From Paenibacillus tundrae (GTDB lineage: Bacteria > Bacillota > Bacilli > Paenibacillales > Paenibacillaceae), in NCBI RefSeq assembly GCF_036884255.1, contig NZ_CP145605.1:5084001-5148000 (forward strand): a DNA stretch of 64,000 bases, in the 5' to 3' direction. How positions within the stretch are numbered: the first letter of the stretch is position 1; each line of letters starts with the position of its first letter. This document shows, one piece after another, positions 47,316 through 55,499 of this stretch. The notes beneath the pieces were generated by a model. It worked only from the letters and a program-made list of their open reading frames with translations, did not search any database and was not told the origin of the DNA. The position numbers and the translations under genes were made by a program.

Positions 47316-47527
47316 GAGGTTGTCGTAAAATCCGCTTTTGATTACGATGGATGCCTGATGGCATCTCAGCGTCGAACATGGGATTCAGCCGAAATGAGTA
47401 GATGCTTGCGAAGGTTGTTTCCTTCGGAAACAATGTAGTTGCTCACGTAGTTCATTCTACGCTCCGCTACTCCATTTCTATCTCTATCCCATCTTCTTGG
47501 TACTGAAAACCGACCTTTTTGAACACA
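47316..47527 (+). repeat. dispersed hairpin-rich element, copy C
   Basis: The longest copy, beginning directly at the pgpA stop (TAAGAGGTTGTC). It shares GGATGCCTGATGGCATCTCAGC, GATTCAGCCGAAAT, the GTTTCC…GGAAAC hairpin, GTTGCTCACGTAG and CTACGCTCCGCTACTCC with copy A. The right end is GGTACTGAAAACCGACC followed by TTTTTGAACAC, a small hairpin with a T tract that could act as a terminator for pgpA. Confidence 0.88.
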
Positions 47528-47559
47528 CCATTTAAGTGATAAGCACATATTTCCCGTTC

Positions 47560-47618
47560 AAGCTAATCCATCCATACTCTATGACTGATTAGAGACAGGA
47601 TGGTTAGCTTGTTTGTCA
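47560..47618 (+). terminator. possible second terminator downstream of pgpA
   Basis: AAGCTAATCCATCC pairs with GGATGGTTAGCTT about 240 bases after the pgpA stop, followed by GTTTGTCATTTT. No gene is seen between 47530 and 47766. Confidence 0.5.
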
Positions 47619-47720
47619 TTTTGAAGGAGAAAGACTGATACGTAGTGGGTTCAAAAGATGGATGCAGAAGGTGCACTTTGCTACGCGACAGATGATAGGA
47701 GCTATTCCAAACTACTTACA

Positions 47721-47753
47721 AAAAAACAAAAAAATTGGCTCCGTAGAGCCAAC
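47721..47753 (-). terminator. intrinsic terminator of the apbE/ferric reductase operon
   Basis: TTGGCTC-CGTA-GAGCCAA stem; the minus strand continues with seven T, G and seven T. Confidence 0.9.
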
Positions 47754-47766
47754 TTTGTCCACAAAA

Positions 47767-48426
47767 CTATTTCAAATGTTCCTGTCTGCCTACCCCTACT
47801 TTTGCCAACTGATATAGCTCACTCCAGTTCCGTTCCACGGTAGACTCAGGCTGTACGGATTTGCGGCCGATCGTAATCTCAGGTCCTTTGCGCTCCCGCA
47901 TCAAACCACGCAACACGGTCATTCCGATCATACTCAAACCAGTGAATACGTACAACAATCGCATCCATACGTTACTGGAATCCGAGCCTGTCACAAATCC
48001 ATGGATGAGTAAGCCGACGAACACCGGATAGGACAACATATGGAAGATAAACCACCATTTGCGGCCAAGCTTGTTACGAAGATCACTAGACAGTAAAACA
48101 ATGACCAGTCCATAAAAAGACAACGTACCTAGTCCACTTCCAATCGGATGCACCGAGGCTGTAAATGGAATCAACAATTCACTCCAGCTAAACGGACTGT
48201 AATGATCAATATACAAGATTAACGCATGAGCAAGTCCTAATCCAAATGCGAGCCATGTGGTTCTCGTATGCCATTTATACATCACCGCTTTTGGCTTTCC
48301 CTTTGCTGCCGGCATGCCTTGAGCAATGCCTAGAAACACACCTGCAAAGAGCAATAGATAGGCGGCTATACCACTAATTCGAATTAAACTCCAGGTTGGT
48401 AGATAATCTACAATCCATTGTGCCAT
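47767..48426 (-). CDS. ferric-reductase-like transmembrane protein
   Basis: 219 residues from ATG at 48426, after GGGGGAGCCGCTT. About six hydrophobic segments with histidines in the heme-binding pattern of the ferric reductase/MsrQ superfamily (MYKWHTRTTWLAFGLGLAHALIL and WWFIFHMLSYPVFVGLLIHGF). It likely carries two b-type hemes that pass electrons across the membrane. No NAD/FAD-binding domain follows, so electrons must enter or leave through partners. It is downstream of apbE and a small secreted protein, which suggests an extracytoplasmic flavin redox unit. Confidence 0.86.
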   Translation of the reverse strand: MAQWIVDYLPTWSLIRISGIAAYLLLFAGVFLGIAQGMPAAKGKPKAVMYKWHTRTTWLAFGLGLAHALILYIDHYSPFSWSELLIPFTASVHPIGSGLGTLSFYGLVIVLLSSDLRNKLGRKWWFIFHMLSYPVFVGLLIHGFVTGSDSSNVWMRLLYVFTGLSMIGMTVLRGLMRERKGPEITIGRKSVQPESTVERNWSELYQLAKVGVGRQEHLK

Positions 48427-48470
48427 AAGCGGCTCCCCCACATCCGATAGAATTGTCGTCTAAACTGCGC

Positions 48471-48498
48471 GTTCAAGCGACTTTTTGAACAACCTCTT
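48471..48498 (-). repeat. dispersed element, terminus-only fragment E, at the apbE stop codon
   Basis: The minus strand reads TAAGAGGTTGTTCAAAAAG immediately from the apbE stop, identical to the left end of copy A, then folds back with GCTTGAAC. The internal core is missing. Confidence 0.7.
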
Positions 48499-49546
48499 AA
48501 ATTAGGCTAAAACGGTGATCGGGATCAAAGCCAGGCCAGCGCTCAGCTAACTTTTCTGTATTTCCTCTGAACCACATACTGCCGTCCCGCGTTACCCATA
48601 ACACGTCATGTCGGTCATAATGCCGATTCAACCAACGAATCGCCTCTTCACTTCCCAGAATGCAAACGGTCTTCGCTATAATCTCGCATTGGGAGGTGTG
48701 TTGACCCAGAACAGTACACTGTACGATATCCGTATTCGCGGACTGCATCGTTCGAGGGTCGATTAAATGGTGAGCCATTTGACCGTTACCGCTAGGATGC
48801 AACCATTGTCTCCGCGCTAGACTCGATGTCGCAACTGCTCCACCATCTAACTGAATGCTGCCTGTCAGATTGCGCTTCTCCAAGAACGGGTCGGTGATAT
48901 AGAGCGTCCAGCTGGTATGAGCAGGTGTACCCCAGACCTGAATATCACCACCCGCATTAATCATCCCAGCAGGGATATGGAGTGAACGTTGCAACCAGTC
49001 TGCTATACGTTCTACAGCCCACCCTTTGACGATACCGCCAAGATCCAGCTCAGTACCAGGGTCTAAGTGAACCATTCGGCTCCCCTCTCTGTGCATCCAC
49101 CCAGGACGACAGTAATCGAACCTTTCATCTGATGAGGTAGAAGACAACGGCTGTGCTGTATGGCTATAATCCAGCTGCGTATTAAGCTGGTCTGATTGCA
49201 ACTGTTCAAAGCTTACATCGTATCCTTGCTGACGAAGTGCTTGGGCAATACCTGGCTGAAAGATGCCTTCCGTCTGACCAATGTATCCGTAGGCAAGGCT
49301 TAGCACTTCATCCATCGCAGCCGATACAGGCAACCAGCCTGTAGAGCGATTCAGCCTGTTAAGCTCACTATCCGGTACAAATCGGCTAAAACGTCTCTCC
49401 TGTGTTTCAAACCAATTCTGTACTAGATCTGCAGCATGCTCGGCTTCCTCCTGCCCCGTAACTAACTGCACCTCGATTACCGTATTCATCGCGCGGAAGC
49501 GAGAAACCAGCGGAAGGATTGCCTGTGGCTGCTCAACCCGGCTCAT
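48497..49546 (-). CDS. apbE: FAD:protein FMN transferase (ApbE)
   Basis: 349 residues. Attaches FMN covalently to a Thr or Ser of extracytoplasmic redox proteins. Family motifs: FRAMNTVIEVQL near the start, RFSRFVPDSELNRLN, ELDLGGIVKGWAVERIADWL, MINAGGDIQVWG, ATSSLARRQW and HHLIDPRTMQSANT. No obvious signal peptide is present, so export or cytoplasmic action is open. Its ATG overlaps the stop codon of the upstream small gene (TCATGA), so the two are translationally coupled. Confidence 0.94.
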   Translation of the reverse strand: MSRVEQPQAILPLVSRFRAMNTVIEVQLVTGQEEAEHAADLVQNWFETQERRFSRFVPDSELNRLNRSTGWLPVSAAMDEVLSLAYGYIGQTEGIFQPGIAQALRQQGYDVSFEQLQSDQLNTQLDYSHTAQPLSSTSSDERFDYCRPGWMHREGSRMVHLDPGTELDLGGIVKGWAVERIADWLQRSLHIPAGMINAGGDIQVWGTPAHTSWTLYITDPFLEKRNLTGSIQLDGGAVATSSLARRQWLHPSGNGQMAHHLIDPRTMQSANTDIVQCTVLGQHTSQCEIIAKTVCILGSEEAIRWLNRHYDRHDVLWVTRDGSMWFRGNTEKLAERWPGFDPDHRFSLI

Positions 49547-49953
49547 GATGCACCTGTGCGTGACTGATAACTGCCACTAAAGGTTCTAGAATCATTTTGC
49601 TGATTTTGTTGATCCGTTGAATTGCCACTTGGCGCAGTTCTGGAGTAATTGGAGTATGGTGCCAAACCACTTGACCCATCTCCATCTCCACGACTCTGGT
49701 TGTTTCCGTAATCTTGGTTGTACTGAAGATTCGGATCAGAGCTATCCGTTCGACTGTGGTTCCATTCATCCATTACATCATCGCGCGTAGCAACCTCACT
49801 GTTGATGGTGTTACTTGTATCTATTCCATTAGCAGATGCATAAGCGACGTCAAAAGCATCCGAAGATCTTACATATTGAAAGAGTGCAGCCACCGCTAAT
49901 GTTGCCGCGGCCGAAGCTTGCCATTTTCTCCATTGGTTACGTTTTGCTCTCAT
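49543..49953 (-). CDS. small anchored/secreted protein, candidate ApbE partner
   Basis: 136 residues. Basic N-terminus (MRAKRNQWRKWQ), then a hydrophobic segment (ASAAATLAVAALFQYV) acting as signal anchor or signal peptide. The remainder is a low-complexity polar region rich in Ser, Asn, Gln, Asp and Gly. The last residues are SRTGAS, which resembles the [S/T]GA[S/T] core flavinylated by ApbE in NqrC/RnfG-type proteins, although it is right at the C-terminus. The family is not recognised. It is the first gene of the apbE/ferric reductase operon. Confidence 0.72.
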   Translation of the reverse strand: MRAKRNQWRKWQASAAATLAVAALFQYVRSSDAFDVAYASANGIDTSNTINSEVATRDDVMDEWNHSRTDSSDPNLQYNQDYGNNQSRGDGDGSSGLAPYSNYSRTAPSGNSTDQQNQQNDSRTFSGSYQSRTGAS

Positions 49954-50100
49954 CGATCTTCCCTACCTTCTGTGGTGAAGTTCATGTTCCTATCATAGGT
50001 AGGCTGGCTTAAAAGCAGATGAATGAACCGTTAAGAAAGGCTAAAGCTTTACAGTTAGATCAAGGAATTTACCATACAGATCCCGCCAAAAAAATTTCAA

Positions 50101-50146
50101 CACAAAGAAGGCTCTGGTCAGAGAACATCTCTGGTTCCAGAACCTT
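50101..50146 (-). terminator. terminator after the MBL-fold hydrolase gene
   Basis: On the minus strand AAGGTTCTGG pairs with CCAGAGCCTT, with a second internal CCAGAGA/TCTCTG pairing, then CTTTGTGTTG. Confidence 0.7.
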
Positions 50147-50190
50147 ATGGTTAAACGCACGATAACGAAGTGTAACACATCATCACGCAC

Positions 50191-51180
50191 TTACTTCATG
50201 GTGTTAAACAAAAACATACCGTCTCTCTGTTCCTGCTGAACAACGAGCCCTCTCCGAACCAGCTCTTGTAAATGTGCTAACGTTTCACTCATTGCAAATC
50301 GTAGCTGATGGGTGCTCAAGCGATCGCTAAACATGAATAAACAAAGGTCATAAGCACTCACAGGTGCCTCTGCTACTCGCTCAGCCATCTTCTGAAGGCG
50401 TTCCTCATGATGTGCGAGCAGGTGAACCGTTCGTTCATTGAAATGAAGAAACGGATTACGATGCCCAGGATATGCTCGCTCCACATCCAGAGCCCCAAGA
50501 TGATGCAACCCCTCCATGTAAGATAGTAAGGGCTGAGGGTCACTTCCAGGCTGAAGACTTACATTAGGTGAAATCTGTGGCAAAACGGCATCCCCGCACA
50601 GGATCTCTCTCGACTCTGGAGCGTAAAAGGATAAATGCCCTGGAGCATGTCCTCCCGTTTCCACAGCCATCCACCGCCGACCTCCCATCTCCAACCACTC
50701 ACCATCTTCTATAGAAGTTATCTCGGGAAGAGGCGTAATCTGCGAATCAAAGCTCTCCATGTGCTCATGAATCTGTCTCGCCTTATCTTCAGGCATCCCA
50801 TGCTGTGCATAATATTCAGGTAGCACGACATTAATGGTAGCGTCCTGCCCCCACATGTACTCTGCCTCTTTCATGGATCGACTAGACATGCGCACAGGAG
50901 CACCCGTCTTTTGCTGCAGCCAGCCCGACAAACCAAGATGATCCGGATGGTGATGCGTTAAGACAATTTGGCTAATGGATTGAAAAGATAATCCTAAACT
51001 CGCTAGCGCTTCCTGCCACTCTAGTTCGGTCTCACTGCTACGTGGCCCTGGATCTACAATCGTAACCGTTCCATCCGTTTCATGTAATACATAACTGTTC
51101 ACCCAACGTAAAGGAAAAGACATGGTTATCTTGACCCGCTGTATGTATTCCGGCATGGTTATCGCTTCTGATCTCTTCAT
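50191..51180 (-). CDS. MBL-fold metallo-hydrolase with C-terminal winged-helix-like domain
   Basis: 329 residues from ATG at 51180, after ATGGAGAG; an alternative ATG at 51198 abuts the previous gene. Metallo-beta-lactamase fold: TIVDPGPRSSETE, then zinc motif LTHHHPDHLGLSGWLQ, HAPGHLSFYAPESREILCGD and the later PGHRNPFLHF. The C-terminal ~80 residues (LFMFSDRLSTHQLRFAMSET…) look like the winged helix of the RNase Z/LACTB2-like group. Substrate unknown; glyoxalase-II-like or thioesterase activity is possible. It directly follows a methyltransferase gene. Confidence 0.87.
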   Translation of the reverse strand: MKRSEAITMPEYIQRVKITMSFPLRWVNSYVLHETDGTVTIVDPGPRSSETELEWQEALASLGLSFQSISQIVLTHHHPDHLGLSGWLQQKTGAPVRMSSRSMKEAEYMWGQDATINVVLPEYYAQHGMPEDKARQIHEHMESFDSQITPLPEITSIEDGEWLEMGGRRWMAVETGGHAPGHLSFYAPESREILCGDAVLPQISPNVSLQPGSDPQPLLSYMEGLHHLGALDVERAYPGHRNPFLHFNERTVHLLAHHEERLQKMAERVAEAPVSAYDLCLFMFSDRLSTHQLRFAMSETLAHLQELVRRGLVVQQEQRDGMFLFNTMK

Positions 51181-51201
51181 ATAATGATTACTCTCCATTC
51201 C

Positions 51202-51948
51202 TTACTCTTCAGGACGATGACCGACAAAGATCATACGTGACGATTCCTGTTCATCATATTTCTCTTCATCATATCCTCCATGAACCTGATCAACGATCAG
51301 ACCTGCCTCGTGTAACAAATGGCTTAATTGTTCACGGCTATACAACTTGACCCGCTCATGATACACGCGCGCCTTCTGGTCAGGTATGGTCGTGTCCGTA
51401 ATACGTATTTCCTTTTGCACAAATCCATCCTCTATTTTGCGAAACTCTTCAATGTACTGTCCTTCGTCTTCACGGGTTGATTGGGCTACCAGATGACGAG
51501 TCACATAGGCTGTGTTCATAAAGTCAATGATAAAACTGCCTCCTGGCTTCAGCATTCGGCGAATAACCTGTAGCACCTTGAGCTGCTCTCCGTCTTCCTT
51601 GAAATAACCGAAGGATGTAAACAGATTGACTACAGCATCATAGCCACCTTTTAATGGTAACTCTCGCATGTCCGCATGATACCACTCAACACGGTTGTCT
51701 GTATCCATATCTCGCGCTTCGCGCAATAGTACATCAGATAGATCAATACCTGTCACTTGGAAACCCGCGTCAGCAAGTGCCAATGAGTGTCGCCCCATAC
51801 CGCAGCACAGATCCAGCACTCTCGAATTAGGCTCAAGCCGTAACCAGTTGATCATTTTATGTACTTCATGAACTGCACCTTGAACATCGCGATGTTTGTA
51901 CACCAGTAGATAGTCCTCACCAAAACTCTTCTCATACCATTCCGTCAT
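51202..51948 (-). CDS. class I SAM-dependent methyltransferase
   Basis: 248 residues. Motif I is SRVLDLCCGMGRHSLALADAG, motif II VTGIDLSDVLLREARD. The later segments VEWYHADMRELPL, DAVVNLFTSFGYFKEDGEQL and LKPGGSFIIDFMNTAYVTRHL fit the small-molecule methyltransferase family common in Bacillales. The beta-rich C-terminus (ITDTTIPDQKARVYHERVKLY) is typical. Substrate unknown. The ATG follows GGAGGGCGAGAAGCA, and the next gene starts within 25 bases, so they form an operon. Confidence 0.88.
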   Translation of the reverse strand: MTEWYEKSFGEDYLLVYKHRDVQGAVHEVHKMINWLRLEPNSRVLDLCCGMGRHSLALADAGFQVTGIDLSDVLLREARDMDTDNRVEWYHADMRELPLKGGYDAVVNLFTSFGYFKEDGEQLKVLQVIRRMLKPGGSFIIDFMNTAYVTRHLVAQSTREDEGQYIEEFRKIEDGFVQKEIRITDTTIPDQKARVYHERVKLYSREQLSHLLHEAGLIVDQVHGGYDEEKYDEQESSRMIFVGHRPEE

Positions 51949-52183
51949 TGCTTCTCGCCCTCCATATGGTCAATAGCCTTTCTATCTGTCATATGCTGGT
52001 ACACTTCCACTTTCATGATAAGCTTCTAGTCATTGTATCGTCTTTATCGTTTAAACTCAAAGCTTCCATGCCTCATTCACATTGAATGCTCTGAAACCCC
52101 ACGATATAATGTTAAACATAGTCGAAGCGGTTCGAACCGGGTAATTATTCAGATATTCCTGCATTACACTGGAGGTGATCATC

Positions 52184-53059
52184 ATCATTCGAATTGGACT
52201 CACCGGATGGGGAGATCAGGAAGATCTCTATGCACATCGTACAAAAGCCAAAGACAAGCTTGCCTTATATGGGCAATTTTTCACAACCGTTGAGGTGGAT
52301 AGCACCTTCTACGCCGTTCAACCTAGGGATCGGATGGCGCGCTGGGCGGCAGAAACGCCAGATTCCTTTGCTTTTATAGTCAAGGCCTATCAGGGAATGA
52401 CAGGGCACCTGCGGGGCAAGCCCTATTTTAATAGTACATCAGAGATGTATAACGCTTTTCGAGAGTCATTGGAGCCGATGATGGAGGCTGGCAAAATGCA
52501 GGCAGCACTGTTTCAATTCCCGCCTTGGTTTGACTGCAATCGAGAGAATGTAAATGAACTACGCGAAGTTAGACTGAGGATGGAAGGCATCCCATGTGCC
52601 ATTGAGTTCCGTCACCGCAGTTGGTATGAAGATGCCATGCGTGAACGTACGTTATCCTTCCTGAAAGAACAGGGTTGGATTCACAGTGTATGCGATGAAC
52701 CCCAAGCGGGACAAGGCTCGATTCCTATTGTGCCTCAGGCTACAGATTCAGACATGACACTCGTTCGTATGCACGGACGAAACGTATCGGGATGGCACCA
52801 GAATGGTGCACCTAATTGGCGCGAGACCCGTTATCTGTATCGATATAACGAGGAAGAGCTACAGGAATGGAAAGAGTATCTAGAGCAATTGCAGGAGCAG
52901 AGCAAGGATGTATATATTATTTTCAACAATAACTCTGGGGGAGACGCCGCAGCAAATGCACGTATGATGATGGATCTACTGGATATTCCAATAAAGCCAT
53001 TTCCCGATAAGACGATTGTCGAAGAGGAGCCAGGGCCAGAACAACTCGAATTATTTTGA
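52184..53059 (+). CDS. DUF72-family protein (YunF/YecE-like), probable ATC or ATT start
   Basis: About 291 residues. The family opening IRIGLTGWGDQEDLY is followed by FTTVEVDSTFYAVQPRDRMARW, FAFIVKAYQGMTG, LFQFPPWFDC, IEFRHRSWYED and VYIIFNNNSGGDAAANARMM, typical of the TIM-barrel DUF72 group of unknown activity. The start is unclear: a perfect Shine-Dalgarno GGAGGTGATC at 52171–52180 is followed in frame by ATC, ATC (52184), ATT (52187). The only conventional in-frame start, GTG at 52175, lies inside the Shine-Dalgarno. A fragment of the dispersed element begins at its stop. Confidence 0.85.
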   Translation: MIRIGLTGWGDQEDLYAHRTKAKDKLALYGQFFTTVEVDSTFYAVQPRDRMARWAAETPDSFAFIVKAYQGMTGHLRGKPYFNSTSEMYNAFRESLEPMMEAGKMQAALFQFPPWFDCNRENVNELREVRLRMEGIPCAIEFRHRSWYEDAMRERTLSFLKEQGWIHSVCDEPQAGQGSIPIVPQATDSDMTLVRMHGRNVSGWHQNGAPNWRETRYLYRYNEEELQEWKEYLEQLQEQSKDVYIIFNNNSGGDAAANARMMMDLLDIPIKPFPDKTIVEEEPGPEQLELF

Positions 53060-53060
53060 A

Positions 53061-53103
53061 GAGGCATCTTCTCGGTACTGAAAACCGACCTTTTTGAACA
53101 CGC
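53061..53103 (+). repeat. dispersed element, right-end fragment D, at the DUF72 stop codon
   Basis: Right after the stop (TGAAGAGG) follows CATCTTCTCGGTACTGAAAA, then CCGACCTTTTTGAACACGC, identical to the right end of copy A/C including the small hairpin and T tract. The left half and core are absent. Confidence 0.85.
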
Positions 53104-53159
53104 ACTTAAATAAGATTCCTTTTGTTGCTCATCAGGATCATCGTTGTGTTTACACGTAG

Positions 53160-53195
53160 AAAAGCGGCCAGCCCTTGAGCTAGCCGCTTTTCTCA
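53160..53195. terminator. bidirectional terminator between convergent DUF72 and GH88/105 genes
   Basis: AAAAGCGGCCAGC pairs with GCTAGCCGCTTTT (one mismatch) around a short loop; A and T tracts flank both sides. Confidence 0.85.
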
Positions 53196-53271
53196 TTTCA
53201 TAGCATAATAGTCTACATGTACTCCCATTACACGATACCCTCCTTCATATCACAGGGAGCATGTAGAACGT

Positions 53272-55497
53272 TTAGCGTTGACCTGCCGTAAGTGAAGTAG
53301 GCAAACCAACTTGGCTCAGTTGCTGGTTCATCCTGTGAGCCTCAATCCCCGCAAGCAGCACGATACCAATGCCATGTGTATCATTCAGATTCCAGCCCAG
53401 ATCATCTCGATAATATAAAGCTGTGAAGGAGTAACCTGATCCACGACATACGCCATACACATTCCCCTGATAATCAATAGAGATACGCGTAATCCCTTCC
53501 CAGCCTTTGCGCACAGCCTGCAAATATGGTTCAAAGTCTTCTAGCCAACCCTCTCGGATACCACGAGCATAGGCATAGATAAACATCGAAGTACAGGATG
53601 TCTCTTCATACGAATCAGGTCGATTCAATACCTGGTGCCAGAGACCATTCTCCCCCTGCAATGCCAGGAAACCTTGACACAAATCACGATAAAACTGAAG
53701 CAACTCCGGTCGCTTCTCATGATCATTCGGCAGAATTGTCAGCAACTCGGTTAGAGAGAAGAGCACCCAGCCGTTGCCTCGCCCCCACGGAATACCTGTT
53801 GCCCGTCCACGCACAAAGTCATACACATGAGACATGATCTGTTGCTGTGGAATATATAAATATTTGCGGAACAGCAAGAATTGTTTAATAGCATCGTCCC
53901 AATACGACGTTTCTCCCGTGAGCTGACCATAACGCATCAGAAACGGTGTACTCATATAGAGATCATCACACCACATCGTTTCATGACGCATCTCTCCGCT
54001 GCCCCGAGCCCGATAGAACGCACCATCCTCCAGCCGTTCCTGTTCATCCGTAATATAACGAGCAATCCGGTGTGCTGTATCGAGTCCGCCGCGGATCTCA
54101 CCACTAGCCATGGTCGCCAGTAACGTAGAACCGAATGATCCACAATCATCAAGACTGTCGATGGCGGACAGCTGATTGTTGATACCGGCTGCACCATAAT
54201 GGTATCGATCCCATAATCCATAACGGTCAAAAGAGGTGCTCAGTTCAATATGCGCTCGTACATACTGCACGTAATCGTCTCGCTTCAGCTCTTGACCTGT
54301 CTGAAGCAAACCAAGCAGGGTTACTCCCAGTGGATAATTCCATTTGCCATAATGCGTATTCTCCAAATAAGGACGAACGCTGGTCTCGGGCAGATCTACA
54401 TGCCAGTAAACTCCGGTACCGCCGTTATCAAACACCCTATCGGTTACAACGATCTCTCCCGCAGTTGGTGCAGATTCGGGGGTAAAGGTGCCCGTATACA
54501 ACCAAATATCCGCGCATCCTGCAACAGGATGTGGAGACGTTAGCCTCCACCCCCTAGAGGATGCAGGTTCAGAGATTGAACCACCTATTTCGAAGCCCCA
54601 GCTGTCTTCGCCCACCAAGCATTCGCCTTTGGCAACTAAATGAACAGCCCCATACTTACGTGGAAGTTCAACCTTGAATTCACCACTTGTCTTTCCGGAA
54701 TATACTTCCTGATCGTTTACAAATAAGGTGAGCCCACCTGTGTGTTTACCTTGTAAGATTACTGGGGCAGTCCCCGGCACCATAACATCTAGTTTTGTCC
54801 ATGCATATGCAACTGCTGGCTCTGCTGTACCAAATATGCGGCCAAAGTTTCCAGCATGTAGCTCTTGTTCCGTCCATTCCCTTCGTGGAAACCATGTCAG
54901 TCCTGTCTCCGCTTCGGTCATACCATCATGTGGAAGTGATGTAAGCGGCTCATCCACAGGTTCCGAATACAGCCATCCTTCCTGACCCTGACGGTCAATG
55001 CCAGGTGTCAGAAAATGAAGAGGGAAATTTTTGAACGATGCGGTTCCATATATGCCGCCGAAGCCGACTTCAGTTTTCACAAAACATAACAGCACATCAT
55101 TCCATCCATATTTTACCTGGATCGGAAACTGAGTTTTACGTTCTGGATACAGCTCTTGGAGCAGTTCAGATTTGAAAATCTCTTCTCCATTCACGTAGAC
55201 GGTCACTGGACTATAACAGTTCAGACCTGTATTTAATGTGGTGTCCTGCTGACTCCATAACTTGCCCCACACATATACATATTGTCCTGCACGTGCATCG
55301 CTCCATTTCCGATCCAGGTTCAGATCGTAACGGTAGTCTGCAAGCCTACGGAAACCACCCCGGTGGTAAGCTCTGAATAAAAAGGAATGCTTGGGATGAT
55401 CCCCCATATAACGCTGAGCCACTGTCGTCAATACGTCGGGTATTGAATCATGAACCTTGCCTGCAATCGCCTCGTTCTCATGAAAATAACGAATGAT
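53272..55497 (-). CDS. glycoside hydrolase family 88/105 (unsaturated rhamnogalacturonyl hydrolase type), uncertain start
   Basis: About 741 residues from ATC at 55497. The C-terminal ~350 residues are the catalytic (alpha/alpha)6 barrel: DSLDDCGSFGSTLLA, HETMWCDDLYMSTPFLMRYG, ATGIPWGRGNGWVLFSLTEL and LWHQVLNRPDSYEETSCTSM. The N-terminal ~330 residues are beta-sandwich-like and probably bind carbohydrate. It removes unsaturated uronic acid from pectin lyase products. A good site (AAAGGAG, 55504–55510) is followed in frame by CTG-ACA-ATC-ATT; ATG at 55590 would overlap the deacetylase by 91 bases and has no site. Confidence 0.87.
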   Translation of the reverse strand: MIRYFHENEAIAGKVHDSIPDVLTTVAQRYMGDHPKHSFLFRAYHRGGFRRLADYRYDLNLDRKWSDARAGQYVYVWGKLWSQQDTTLNTGLNCYSPVTVYVNGEEIFKSELLQELYPERKTQFPIQVKYGWNDVLLCFVKTEVGFGGIYGTASFKNFPLHFLTPGIDRQGQEGWLYSEPVDEPLTSLPHDGMTEAETGLTWFPRREWTEQELHAGNFGRIFGTAEPAVAYAWTKLDVMVPGTAPVILQGKHTGGLTLFVNDQEVYSGKTSGEFKVELPRKYGAVHLVAKGECLVGEDSWGFEIGGSISEPASSRGWRLTSPHPVAGCADIWLYTGTFTPESAPTAGEIVVTDRVFDNGGTGVYWHVDLPETSVRPYLENTHYGKWNYPLGVTLLGLLQTGQELKRDDYVQYVRAHIELSTSFDRYGLWDRYHYGAAGINNQLSAIDSLDDCGSFGSTLLATMASGEIRGGLDTAHRIARYITDEQERLEDGAFYRARGSGEMRHETMWCDDLYMSTPFLMRYGQLTGETSYWDDAIKQFLLFRKYLYIPQQQIMSHVYDFVRGRATGIPWGRGNGWVLFSLTELLTILPNDHEKRPELLQFYRDLCQGFLALQGENGLWHQVLNRPDSYEETSCTSMFIYAYARGIREGWLEDFEPYLQAVRKGWEGITRISIDYQGNVYGVCRGSGYSFTALYYRDDLGWNLNDTHGIGIVLLAGIEAHRMNQQLSQVGLPTSLTAGQR

Positions 55498-55499
55498 TG

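Noticed and set aside
47658..47843. 61-codon open frame with a weak upstream GAAGGAG
   Set aside because: It runs through the terminator at 47721–47753 and into the end of the opposite gene; no conserved features are visible.
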